From the NCBI GenBank assembly GCA_002368665.1, contig DFEK01000001.1, forward strand, positions 355,839 to 419,838: 64,000 nt of DNA, in the 5' to 3' direction. A program made the translations under genes and the position numbers. The notes below the pieces were generated by a model that was not told where the DNA came from, made no database searches, and saw only the letters and a program-made list of their open reading frames with translations. Source of the DNA: Lachnospiraceae bacterium UBA3804. Lineage in GTDB: Bacteria > Bacillota > Clostridia > Lachnospirales > Lachnospiraceae. Positions 17,313 through 25,725 of the stretch are shown in pieces; position 1 is the first letter of the stretch, and each line of letters begins with the position of its first letter.

Positions 17313-17650
17313 TCTTTCCGATCCTTTTCCAAAACAATACTGATCTTATGCGGAAGACAGATAATCGAATCCCCGATTCGTTTCACGGGTCTTGTGTTAA
17401 CGCAAATCTGATTCTTACAGTCGGCTTCGAGAACACTGACTTCGCCGCCTGAAATCTTAAGAATATTATAATGACCGTCTTGGGTCTCAATCTTCTCGGT
17501 AATATCCGTATTCAGAGGGAAACTTGCGATTACGGTTCCGTCCTCATATACGGTTGCAAATCCGGCATTCGGTTTGAAGAATACGATAAAAATGACAAGT
17601 CCGAGTAAAACGCCGGTTACCGCGAGTAAAACGAAATCGCCTTTTTTCAT
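17309..17650 (-). CDS. NusG domain II-containing membrane-anchored protein
   Basis: A 113-aa protein with one N-terminal transmembrane helix (residues about 6-28) and an extracytoplasmic NusG domain II-type fold containing the hallmark VSVLEADCKNQICVNT and IICLPHKISI, where two cysteines lie close together. The function is unknown; it associates with Gx transporters and redox/FMN maturation genes in other genomes. Its stop overlaps the next start by 4 nt and it lies 3 nt below ilvN. Confidence 0.85.
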   Translation of the reverse strand: MKKGDFVLLAVTGVLLGLVIFIVFFKPNAGFATVYEDGTVIASFPLNTDITEKIETQDGHYNILKISGGEVSVLEADCKNQICVNTRPVKRIGDSIICLPHKISIVLEKDRKE

Positions 17651-17653
17651 GAA

Positions 17654-18139
17654 TTATTCGCCCTCGGAGCATTTCGGCATCGCTAAAGTACCGGTACGCG
17701 AAATCTCGACAATATTGAATTTACGAAGCATGGAAAGCAGTTTCTCTACCCTGTCCGGAGTATCGCATAATGTGATGATCATATGTGTGGATGTGGCATC
17801 CACAATCTCCGCTTTCAGAAATTCGCTGATTTCCATCAGTTCTTTACGCTGAGCAGCCGTATATTTGATTTTCAAAAGAATGACTTCTCTTAAAATAGCC
17901 TGTTCCGCGCCGAAGGTTCTGACTTTAATGACATCGAGTTTTTTGTTTAACTGTTTCTCAATCTGCTCAAGTGTCTGTGTGGTTCCTGAACTTAAGATCG
18001 TCATACTGGAAATGGTTTTATCCTGCGTTTCGCCCACGGTCAGACTGTCGATATTGTAGGATCTTCTGGCAAATAAACCGGCTACTTTGCTCAAAACACC
18101 GGATCGGTTTTCCACCCAAACGGAATAAATCTTCTTCAT
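17654..18139 (-). CDS. ilvN: Acetolactate synthase small (regulatory) subunit
   Basis: Regulatory subunit that stimulates the catalytic subunit and confers valine feedback inhibition, 161 aa. It has an N-terminal ACT domain (VENRSGVLSKVAGLFARRSYNIDSL split across residues 8-32) and a C-terminal ALS-ss domain (ILREVILLKIKY onward). It begins 10 nt after the ilvB stop and belongs to the branched-chain amino acid pathway. Confidence 0.96.
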   Translation of the reverse strand: MKKIYSVWVENRSGVLSKVAGLFARRSYNIDSLTVGETQDKTISSMTILSSGTTQTLEQIEKQLNKKLDVIKVRTFGAEQAILREVILLKIKYTAAQRKELMEISEFLKAEIVDATSTHMIITLCDTPDRVEKLLSMLRKFNIVEISRTGTLAMPKCSEGE

Positions 18140-18149
18140 TGGTTTCTCC

Positions 18150-19769
18150 TTATCCTACCGTAAACGCATCTGCATCTATATTTGCTTCGATAAAGCATGG
18201 ACCGTCTGTTTTCAGAGCTTCCTTTAAGCCTTCTTCCACTTCACTGTCTTTCTTTAACCGGATAAAAGGAATTCCGTAAGCTTTTGCAATCAGGGAATAA
18301 TCCGGATATTCCTTTAAATCGACCATGGAATAACGGTTTTCGTAGTGATAATGCTGATATTCGCGGATCATTCCAAGCGAACGGTTATCCATCAATACGA
18401 TCTTGATATTGGCTTTCAATAAACTGATATGCACAAGTTCCGATAAGGACATCTGCAATCCGCCGTCTCCGACCGCACAGATGATTTGCTTCTTCGGATC
18501 GGCAAACGATGCACCGATCGCTGCGGGAAGGGAATATCCCATAGTACCCATTCCGCAGGAAGTAATGAATCTGCCTTTCTTCGAAACATAATTCGTGCAG
18601 GAATAAATCTGGTTCTGTCCGACATCCGATACATAAATTCCGTCATCTTTCATCGTCTTACAAATAGTGCTTACCAAATGATTCGGATTGACAAATTTGG
18701 CTGTGGACTGAAGATTTTCCTCCCTGGTTTTGCTGTATTTCTTCAATGTTTCACACCAGTCGGAAAAATCGCATTTCAAACTTGCTTTATTTAATTCGAT
18801 AAAGACATTCTTGGCATCGCCTACAATCGGAATGGAAGGACCTAAGTTTTTACCGATTTCCGCGGGATCGATATCAATATGGATCAGGGTTTTATCCTTC
18901 ATCACAAGATCCGGCTGGGAAATCGCCCTGTCGGCCGCTCTTGCACCAACCATCAGCAAAACATCGGATTCGTTCATCGCCTTATTGGCGTATTTTTTGC
19001 CGTTATTTCCTACCATGCCCATCGATAAAGGATGTTTGGACGGAATGACTCCGATGCCCATCATCGTGGAAACAACGGGAATGTGGTATTTCTCGGCAAA
19101 GGTAATGATCTCTTTTTCCGCTTTGGAAGCAATGACTCCGCCACCCACGCAAAGGATCGGTCTTTGGGCGTTTTCCAAAGCTTTCAATGCTTTTTTGATC
19201 TGGACTGCATGGCCTTTGATCGTCGGTTTATACGTTCTTAAAGAAACGCTTTCGATCTCCTGGAAAAAGCCGCCTTCCATATTCTGCACATCAATCGGAA
19301 GATCCAGTAAAACAGGACCTTTACGACCGGTATTTGCGATATAAAATGCTTCTTTGACAATACGGGGAATATCCTTGGCACAGCGAACGGAATAGCTGTA
19401 TTTTACAAAGGATTCCACTGCTCCGATAATGTCGGCCTCCTGGAACATGTCGCTTCCAATCTGCTCTAAGGGAACCTGTCCGGTGATGCAGATCAAAGGA
19501 ACGCTGTCCGCAAAAGCCGTTGCGATCGCCGTGATCAGATTCGTGGCGCCCGGACCGGAAGATACGGCACATACACCCGGTTTACCTGCAATTCTTGCAT
19601 ATCCGTTTGCTGCATGTCCGCAGGATTGCTCACTTCTCATTAAGACCGGATCGATCTTTGAATCATTCAGGGCATCGAAAAAAGGACATATCGACACGCC
19701 GGGGTACCCGAAAATATGTCTTACGCCCTCTGTTTCTAAAGCTTTAACTAAAAGTTGCGCTCCGTTCAT
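18150..19769 (-). CDS. ilvB: Acetolactate synthase large (catalytic) subunit
   Basis: ThDP-dependent enzyme condensing two pyruvates, or pyruvate plus 2-oxobutyrate, as the first common step to Val, Leu and Ile. The 539 aa show the N-terminal Pyr domain with the ThDP-activating Glu (MRSEQSCGHAANGYAR), a central FAD/Rossmann domain (GGGVIASKAEKEI) and the C-terminal ThDP motif GDGGLQMSLSELVH...DNRSLG. It lies 21 nt below a small lipoprotein gene and shares its promoter. No T-box or leucine-type leader was found upstream. Confidence 0.95.
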   Translation of the reverse strand: MNGAQLLVKALETEGVRHIFGYPGVSICPFFDALNDSKIDPVLMRSEQSCGHAANGYARIAGKPGVCAVSSGPGATNLITAIATAFADSVPLICITGQVPLEQIGSDMFQEADIIGAVESFVKYSYSVRCAKDIPRIVKEAFYIANTGRKGPVLLDLPIDVQNMEGGFFQEIESVSLRTYKPTIKGHAVQIKKALKALENAQRPILCVGGGVIASKAEKEIITFAEKYHIPVVSTMMGIGVIPSKHPLSMGMVGNNGKKYANKAMNESDVLLMVGARAADRAISQPDLVMKDKTLIHIDIDPAEIGKNLGPSIPIVGDAKNVFIELNKASLKCDFSDWCETLKKYSKTREENLQSTAKFVNPNHLVSTICKTMKDDGIYVSDVGQNQIYSCTNYVSKKGRFITSCGMGTMGYSLPAAIGASFADPKKQIICAVGDGGLQMSLSELVHISLLKANIKIVLMDNRSLGMIREYQHYHYENRYSMVDLKEYPDYSLIAKAYGIPFIRLKKDSEVEEGLKEALKTDGPCFIEANIDADAFTVG

Positions 19770-19790
19770 AAAACTTCTTTTAACTCCGAA

Positions 19791-20240
19791 TTAATTGACA
19801 TTCTGCAATGCAATACCAACGTTCTTGATCTCAATAATGGCATTGCCGTAATTAAATCTGGCGGTATCCAAAGCATTCTGGTCCACCGTTTCGCCACCCA
19901 ATGCGGTATGGAAATCGGTTACCGCTTCATTCATCAGTTTGGATGCACTCTCCGCTCTTTCCTTGGCATCTTTCAATTCAGAGGGCGGATTCAGTTCGGA
20001 AAACGTTTTCACTTCTGCATTTAATGTATCCAGTGCACTAAGCAGATGCTCGGAAGATCCGACATCCGTAGGGTTGATGGTATCGATTTCGGTTCCGATT
20101 TCAACGATCTTTGCATAAAACTCATCAGCCTTGGCTGCATACTCTTCCTTGGTGATCTTTGCATGTTTGCAGGCACAAAGGGAAAATACCATAACACCAA
20201 GCATTAGAAATACAACAATACTTTTACCGATTTTTCTCAT
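19791..20240 (-). CDS. Small lipoprotein, unknown function
   Basis: A 149-aa protein with a lipoprotein signal: basic start MRKIGKS, hydrophobic core, and a lipobox-like VFSLCAC with the lipidated Cys near residue 22. The mature part is helical and acidic, with heptad-like spacing; no catalytic motif is visible. It is the first gene of the transcript that continues into ilvBN, NusG-II, Gx, ruvAB. I do not recognise the family and infer no function from context. Confidence 0.7.
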   Translation of the reverse strand: MRKIGKSIVVFLMLGVMVFSLCACKHAKITKEEYAAKADEFYAKIVEIGTEIDTINPTDVGSSEHLLSALDTLNAEVKTFSELNPPSELKDAKERAESASKLMNEAVTDFHTALGGETVDQNALDTARFNYGNAIIEIKNVGIALQNVN

Positions 20241-20270
20241 TTTACTTTTCCTTCACTTCATTCTAAATAA

Positions 20271-20293
20271 AGCCGCTCGGATTCAGAACGGCT
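20271..20293 (-). other. Leader hairpin ahead of the lipoprotein-ilv operon
   Basis: On the minus strand AGCCG and CGGCT pair across 13 nt, followed by TTATTTAG. It lies between the promoter and the first gene, so it could be a weak attenuator, but the T-tract is broken and the stem short. Confidence 0.35.
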
Positions 20294-20329
20294 CTATCTA
20301 AATATTGAGCATATTATTAACCTAAAATA

Positions 20330-20358
20330 ATAATATACACAAAATATGGTGTTGTCAA
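20330..20358 (-). promoter_or_regulatory. Promoter of the lipoprotein-ilvBN-ruvAB operon
   Basis: On the minus strand TTGACA (20353-20358), 17-nt spacer, TATTAT (20330-20335). This is a near-consensus sigma-A site with a leader of about 85 nt. Confidence 0.75.
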
Positions 20359-20392
20359 CAAAGGATTCCGCCAAAATCAGCGTAAATGCACC

Positions 20393-21067
20393 TTACAGGG
20401 AATATTTCTCCACAATATGTTCGGGATCCTTGTAAATATGATTGGACGGAACGAATCCGCGTACGGAAGATCTCGGATATACATTGGAGAAGCGTCCGAT
20501 CACGGTACCGGGATTTAATACGGAATTGCAGCCTACTTCCACATTGTCGCCAAGCATTGCTCCGAATTTCTTAAGACCGGTTTCAATATGTTCATCTTTA
20601 TTCTTAACGACAACCAGGGTCTTATCGCTCTTTACGTTGGAAGTTACGGCTCCTGCGCCCATATGGGACTTGTATCCGAGTACGGAATCGCCGACGTAAT
20701 TGTAATGAGGAACCTGAACGTTATTAAAAAGAATCACATTCTTTAATTCGGTGGAGTTTCCTACGACACATTTATTTCCGACAATTGCATTTCCGCGGAT
20801 AAAAGCACCGGGTCTTACTTCTGTCTCTTCACCGATGATGCAGGGTGCAAGGATCGTTGCGGTCGGATAAACCTTTGCGGATTTGGCAATCCAGACATGC
20901 TCTTCTCTTTCTTCATAGATATCCTTGGGAAGGGATGCTCCAAGCTCTAAAATAAAGGTTTTGATCTCTCCCAGAACTTCCCAGGGATAGGTTTTGCCTT
21001 CGAAAATATCCGCAGCAATGGTCTGACTTAAGTCATACAGGTTTTTAATCATTAATACTTCTGACAT
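20393..21067 (-). CDS. Left-handed beta-helix (hexapeptide) acyltransferase-like protein
   Basis: A 224-aa protein related to the C-terminal half of sugar-phosphate nucleotidyl/acetyltransferases. After about 60 helical residues come hexapeptide repeats (AKSAKVYPTATILAPCIIGEETEVRPGA... in turns of six) with the loop GDSVLGYKSHMGAGAVTSN, which resembles the acceptor/acetyl-CoA region of GlmU-like enzymes. There is no nucleotidyltransferase domain. The substrate cannot be told from sequence. SD GAGGAG, ATG 21065-21067. It is the last gene of the asd-ATPase-topB run. Confidence 0.78.
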   Translation of the reverse strand: MSEVLMIKNLYDLSQTIAADIFEGKTYPWEVLGEIKTFILELGASLPKDIYEEREEHVWIAKSAKVYPTATILAPCIIGEETEVRPGAFIRGNAIVGNKCVVGNSTELKNVILFNNVQVPHYNYVGDSVLGYKSHMGAGAVTSNVKSDKTLVVVKNKDEHIETGLKKFGAMLGDNVEVGCNSVLNPGTVIGRFSNVYPRSSVRGFVPSNHIYKDPEHIVEKYSL

Positions 21068-21115
21068 AGTGTACTCCTCTCGTTGTAATTATTTATAATA
21101 CATGACTACAAAAAA

Positions 21116-23152
21116 TTATTTCTTGTAGTATTGTTTCGCATAGCGGAAATACTTATCCAGATCGGACTGGTTACGAAGATTTTTCACCATATTGGTGTTA
21201 TCCGCAACAAAAGCGGTCAGCTTCGTCATGTATTCGTCCTTACTGATTTCTCCGTTTGCCACTTTCTCAAGTCCGCGTTCCCAGCTTGCCGTCAGGGAAG
21301 GGTTTAAAAGCGAACGAATCGAGTTTAAAACGACATCATGTACCATTTCGCCAAGCAATGTAGGTGTAAAGATCTGCGTTTTTTTATTCAGTGACAGATA
21401 TTTATTCTTCTCAAGTTTCGTAAGGATTCCGGCTCTCGTTGCACTGGTTCCGATTCCGCTTCCCTTGATCTGCTCTCTGAGTTCTTCATCTTCGATGAAC
21501 TGTCCGGCATTTTCCATGGCAAGGATCAGGCTTCCCGAATTATACCGTTTCGGCGGAGACGTTTCCCCTTCTTTGATGGAAAAACCTTTGCAGGGAAGGC
21601 TGTCACCGACTTTTAATTTGGATAATAAGGCAAGGAATTCGGCATCCACCTTTAATTCCTGCGTCTCGTCGTCCTTTTTATTCTCTTCTTCCACATCCTT
21701 CTTTTCTTTGTCGAACGAATTCTTCGTCACTTTCAGATAGCCTTCGTTCTTCAGAACTTTAAACGATGAAAAGAATTTTTCGGTTTTAATTTTAGCCGAG
21801 AAAGAAAGTTTTTCATATACGGCAGGCGGGAAAAAGATGCTTAAAAAGCGTCTTACGATGATCTCATATACCCTCTGTGCCGTCGGATTTAAGGAATTTA
21901 ATGAGGAAAATCCCTGTCCGGTCGGAATGATGGCATAATGATCCGTAATCTGCTTATCGTTAACGTATTTGGTCGAAGCGATCTTTTTGTATAAGCCAAG
22001 TTCTATCGCTTCATTGGCCAGATCCTTAAACATCGGATGCTGAGCCAGTCCGCGGATATTTTTATCGATCTCTTTGGCTACTGCCGTGGAAAGAACTCTC
22101 GCATCGGTTCTCGGATATGTAACAAGCTTCTTTTCGTATAATTCCTGAATGATGGAAAGCGTCTGGTCGGGATTGATCTTAAAAAGTCTCGAGCAGTCGT
22201 TCTGCGCTTCCGCCAAGTTATATAAAAGAGGCGGATTTTTCTTTTCGGTCTTTTTCTCCAGTGTATCGATCGTGGAAGTAAGATTGATGCTTCGGGGATC
22301 TTCTCCGTGTCCGTCGGATACATAATCAATGCATTCTTTCGCGGATTCTTCTTTTAAGAAACCGTTTTCTTTATAAAGCAAAGGCGACTGGAAATATTTG
22401 GAGCCTTCCACTGCCTTAAACTCGCCCTGAGCATCGTTTCCGAAGAGTTCATGCGTTATGAATACACGGTAAAACGGTGTTTTCACAAAATCTCTGATCT
22501 CGCGTTCTCTTTTAACAACCATTCCGAGAACGCAGGTCATGACGCGTCCGACACTGATAACACATTTAGGAGCATTCAGAAATGTTTTAACCGGGTATCC
22601 GTATTTTAAGGACAATGCCCTCGAAAAATTGATACCCATCAGGTAATCTTCTTTGGCGCGCAGATATGCGGCATCCGAAAGGGAATCATAGAAAGAAATG
22701 TCCTTGGCTTCCCTTAAGCCTCGTTTCATTTCTTCTTCGGTCTGTGAATCGATCCAGACACGTTTCTCGGTCTTTCCGGTAACTCCGGCTTCCTGACGCA
22801 CCAGGCGGTAAATATATTCACCTTCGCGTCCGGAGTCGGTGCAAATATAGATCGTGGAAACATCTTCTCTGGTAAGAAGACCCTTTACGGTATCAAACTG
22901 TTTCTTTACATCGGCAATGACTTCGTAACGGTATTCTTCGGGAAGAAAAGGGATCGTGTCAAAGCTCCATTTCTTATATTTCTCATCATAAGCTTCCGGA
23001 TAACTCATGGAAACCAAATGACCGACGCACCAGGTTACGATAAAACGATCTCCCTCTAAATAGCCGTCTTTATTATTCAGTTTTTCTCCGAGAATTTTGG
23101 CAAATTCCCTGGCTACGGAGGGTTTCTCCGCGATCAAAACGGTTTTGGACAT
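21116..23152 (-). CDS. topB: DNA topoisomerase III
   Basis: Type IA topoisomerase that decatenates single-strand linkages, 678 aa. It has the Toprim domain at the N-terminus (IAEKPSVAREFAKILG, CTDSGREGEYIYRLV), the core with the nucleophile Tyr in KLVTYPRTDARVL (near residue 340), and GIGTSATRAGILTKL. There are no C-terminal zinc fingers. Topoisomerase III of this compact kind occurs both on Clostridia chromosomes and on conjugative elements; here no conjugation genes accompany it. It lies 15 nt below the ATPase gene. Confidence 0.93.
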   Translation of the reverse strand: MSKTVLIAEKPSVAREFAKILGEKLNNKDGYLEGDRFIVTWCVGHLVSMSYPEAYDEKYKKWSFDTIPFLPEEYRYEVIADVKKQFDTVKGLLTREDVSTIYICTDSGREGEYIYRLVRQEAGVTGKTEKRVWIDSQTEEEMKRGLREAKDISFYDSLSDAAYLRAKEDYLMGINFSRALSLKYGYPVKTFLNAPKCVISVGRVMTCVLGMVVKREREIRDFVKTPFYRVFITHELFGNDAQGEFKAVEGSKYFQSPLLYKENGFLKEESAKECIDYVSDGHGEDPRSINLTSTIDTLEKKTEKKNPPLLYNLAEAQNDCSRLFKINPDQTLSIIQELYEKKLVTYPRTDARVLSTAVAKEIDKNIRGLAQHPMFKDLANEAIELGLYKKIASTKYVNDKQITDHYAIIPTGQGFSSLNSLNPTAQRVYEIIVRRFLSIFFPPAVYEKLSFSAKIKTEKFFSSFKVLKNEGYLKVTKNSFDKEKKDVEEENKKDDETQELKVDAEFLALLSKLKVGDSLPCKGFSIKEGETSPPKRYNSGSLILAMENAGQFIEDEELREQIKGSGIGTSATRAGILTKLEKNKYLSLNKKTQIFTPTLLGEMVHDVVLNSIRSLLNPSLTASWERGLEKVANGEISKDEYMTKLTAFVADNTNMVKNLRNQSDLDKYFRYAKQYYKK

Positions 23153-23167
23153 AATACTCTTTCCAAA

Positions 23168-24562
23168 CTATTGTAAATCGGATCTGTCTACGAGATAAAT
23201 ATTGGATGCGTCATCGATCTCATCCAGGACCGCATCTTCAAATCCATCCAGTGAAAACAGATACAAATAGTCATACGACAAATGCGTTTCCTTGGAAATC
23301 TGCAGGAAACGATGATACTCTTCGAGTTTTAAGGGACCCTTATGCAGATTGCAGAAGCCGAATAAGAAGTTTCTCTCCTTATCCTGTGCAATCATATGCA
23401 CGGTTCCGGTCTTTCCGACCCATTCTCCGTAACGGATAAACTGGATCGGCAGATATTCCCTGTCATTGGCAAGATTCAAAAATTCTTCGCAAATGGTCGG
23501 GAAAGCGTTCATACAGTAACGCTCGATCTCATCTTTGATAAATGTATTATAGAAATCTTCTTCGGTAATGACTCCGCGTCCGAAGGAATTGGCAAGATTC
23601 AATGCACTTTCATTCGGATAAATGAATGTGTAATAAAATTTAACCATCGGATTGGTAATCCGATAAACACCTTTTTTCGTATTTTCCGCACCCGGAGTAT
23701 CGTAGGAACGCACTTTCTCGACAAGCTGCATCTGGCATAACTGTTTTAAATAAACGCTGATCTTGGCTCTTGAGAAGCCTAAATGATTGTATAATTCATT
23801 AAGTTTATTTCTGCCTTCCGCAAGGGATGCGAGAATGGATGCGTAAACGGAGGGCTCGCGTAACTGTTCCTTGATGATATCAAGTCCGTAATGGCGGAAA
23901 ACCGCACCCGGAAGAAGGAAGGATCCGATGATATTCTGCTTCAGGGAAAGTCCCATCGTAAAACTTGACAATGCATCTTCATATCCTCCGAGAATCGCAT
24001 ATACGGACAGGATTTCATCGAAATCAGTCGTATTCAGTGAGCAGACAAGATCCACAAATTGTAGCGGTTTTACATGGATATAACCGGCAATGCCAATCTG
24101 CTTTTCATGCGCTGTTTTGGCAAATACAGAACTGATATACTGCACATTGGAACATAAAAGTACCACCGTAACGGCATTTTCGGAAATATGCTTTTGTATA
24201 AAGGAATGTAACTGCTCGATAAAACAGTCGTCTTTATCGGAGAGACTCTCCAGATGATCAATCACAAGCAATTTCTTTTTTTCATTGGATGAAATGGCAA
24301 GAATTGCTTCGAATAATGCTTCATAGATACGCTCTGCATTTAAATCAATCTGCAAAGCAAGGCTCTGTGCCCACAGATATGCCTGCATTCCGGGTGTTGC
24401 ACTTTGTGCGGATAAATAGATATATTCCTTCTCCTTGGCAAATTCATGCCAAAGAGAAGAAATACCTGCATATTCGTTCCCGTAAAGAAGAATGATGTTA
24501 CTCTCTTTACGTTCAAATAGCGAATTACATTTATCCAGTTCTTCCGCCCGTCCCTGAAGCAT
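23168..24562 (-). CDS. Archaeal-type ATPase/DUF234-like protein with degenerate P-loop
   Basis: A 464-aa protein with the architecture of the archaeal ATPase family: an N-terminal nucleotide-binding-like domain (residues about 1-210), a winged helix (LNELYNHLGFSRAKISVYLKQL, about 255-285) and a C-terminal DUF234-like nuclease-type domain. The Walker A position reads GNEYAGISS (28-36), with Ile34 where Lys is expected, and Walker B VID102 is followed by His instead of an acidic residue. ATP hydrolysis is therefore doubtful. It sits between asd and topB with 15-20 nt gaps. Confidence 0.72.
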   Translation of the reverse strand: MLQGRAEELDKCNSLFERKESNIILLYGNEYAGISSLWHEFAKEKEYIYLSAQSATPGMQAYLWAQSLALQIDLNAERIYEALFEAILAISSNEKKKLLVIDHLESLSDKDDCFIEQLHSFIQKHISENAVTVVLLCSNVQYISSVFAKTAHEKQIGIAGYIHVKPLQFVDLVCSLNTTDFDEILSVYAILGGYEDALSSFTMGLSLKQNIIGSFLLPGAVFRHYGLDIIKEQLREPSVYASILASLAEGRNKLNELYNHLGFSRAKISVYLKQLCQMQLVEKVRSYDTPGAENTKKGVYRITNPMVKFYYTFIYPNESALNLANSFGRGVITEEDFYNTFIKDEIERYCMNAFPTICEEFLNLANDREYLPIQFIRYGEWVGKTGTVHMIAQDKERNFLFGFCNLHKGPLKLEEYHRFLQISKETHLSYDYLYLFSLDGFEDAVLDEIDDASNIYLVDRSDLQ

Positions 24563-24581
24563 ACCTTAACCTTACCGTGAA

Positions 24582-25661
24582 TTATCCAAGATATCCCTGT
24601 GCTTTTAAAAGCTCTGCACAAAGGATTGCGCCACCGGCTGCACCTCTGATGGTGTTATGGGATAATCCGACGAATTTCCAGTCATAGATGGAATCTTCAC
24701 GGATACGTCCGACGGAAACACCCATTCCGTGCTCATAATCAACATCCAAAGCAACCTGAGGACGATTATCCTCTTCCAGATACTGAATGAACTGCTTCGG
24801 AGCCGAAGGAAGATTTAATTCCTGAGGAAGGCCCTTGAAATTACGTAATGCTTCGATCAACTGCTCCTTGGTCGGATTCTTCTTGAATTTAACAAAAACG
24901 GTAGCCGTATGTCCGTTTAAAACAGGTACACGGATGCACTGGCTGGTAATTTTAATGAAATCAGCGGGTTTGATTACGCCGTCTTCCACCTTACCCCAGA
25001 TACGAAGAGGCTCTTTCTCGCTCTTTTCTTCCTCGCCGCCGATATAAGGAATGATATTTCCAACCATTTCGGGCCAGTCTTTGAAGGTCTTTCCGGCACC
25101 GGAAATTGCCTGATAGGTGGAAACGATGGCTTCATAGGGCTCAAATTCCATCCATGCGGTAAGCACGGGAGCATAGCTCTGAATGGAGCAATTGGGTTTA
25201 ACGGCAATAAATCCCTTGGTCGTACCCAGACGCTTCTTCTGATCCTTGATCACTTCCATATGCTGAGGGTTGATCTCGGGAACCACCATCGGAACATCGG
25301 GAGTCCAGCGATGTGCGGAGTTGTTGGATACAACGGGAACTTCTGCCTTTGCATATTTCTCTTCGATGGCACGGATTTCTTCCTTCGTCATATCAACTGC
25401 GGAAAATACGAAATCCACTTCTTTTGCAATGGCATCCACTTCGTTAACGTCTTTCACGATCAGATCTTTCACATGTTCGGGCATCGGAGTGGTCATTTTC
25501 CATCTTTCTCCGACCGCATCAATATATTTTTTACCGGCACTTCTGGGGCTTGCTGCTACCAAAACCACTTCAAACCAGGGATGATTTTCCAACAGGGAAA
25601 TGAATCTCTGTCCAACCATACCGGTTGCTCCCAGAATACCAACTCTTAATTTCTCACTCAT
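24582..25661 (-). CDS. asd: Aspartate-semialdehyde dehydrogenase
   Basis: NADP-dependent reduction of aspartyl phosphate to the semialdehyde, the branch point to Lys, DAP, Thr and Met. The 359 aa begin with LRVGILGATGMVGQRF (dinucleotide fold) and include the catalytic Cys in VKPNCSIQSYAP, the Gln in YQAISGAGK and the His in RVPVLNGHTA. The sequence type resembles the archaeal/fungal ASADH branch found in many Clostridia more than the E. coli type. SD CGGAGGAAAG. It has its own promoter, overlapping the argH end. Confidence 0.95.
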   Translation of the reverse strand: MSEKLRVGILGATGMVGQRFISLLENHPWFEVVLVAASPRSAGKKYIDAVGERWKMTTPMPEHVKDLIVKDVNEVDAIAKEVDFVFSAVDMTKEEIRAIEEKYAKAEVPVVSNNSAHRWTPDVPMVVPEINPQHMEVIKDQKKRLGTTKGFIAVKPNCSIQSYAPVLTAWMEFEPYEAIVSTYQAISGAGKTFKDWPEMVGNIIPYIGGEEEKSEKEPLRIWGKVEDGVIKPADFIKITSQCIRVPVLNGHTATVFVKFKKNPTKEQLIEALRNFKGLPQELNLPSAPKQFIQYLEEDNRPQVALDVDYEHGMGVSVGRIREDSIYDWKFVGLSHNTIRGAAGGAILCAELLKAQGYLG

Positions 25662-25696
25662 AATTCTTTCCTCCGTATCGGGTTATAATTTTACAA

Positions 25697-25725
25697 AATA
25701 TAGTACATGGAACTTTATTTGTCAA
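25697..25725 (-). promoter_or_regulatory. Promoter of asd
   Basis: On the minus strand TTGACA (25720-25725), 17-nt spacer, TATATT (25697-25702). The -35 box overlaps the last codons of argH, so asd-ATPase-topB can be transcribed independently of argH. Confidence 0.75.

Noticed and set aside
20240..20330. Leader peptide (Met-Leu-Asn-Ile) attenuator for the ilv operon
   Set aside because: A four-codon frame with one Leu and one Ile and only a weak hairpin is not enough to claim classical attenuation.
19770..20392. T-box or other riboswitch before ilvB, trpS or serC
   Set aside because: No T-box core, specifier loop or known aptamer motif was recognised, and the leaders are short.
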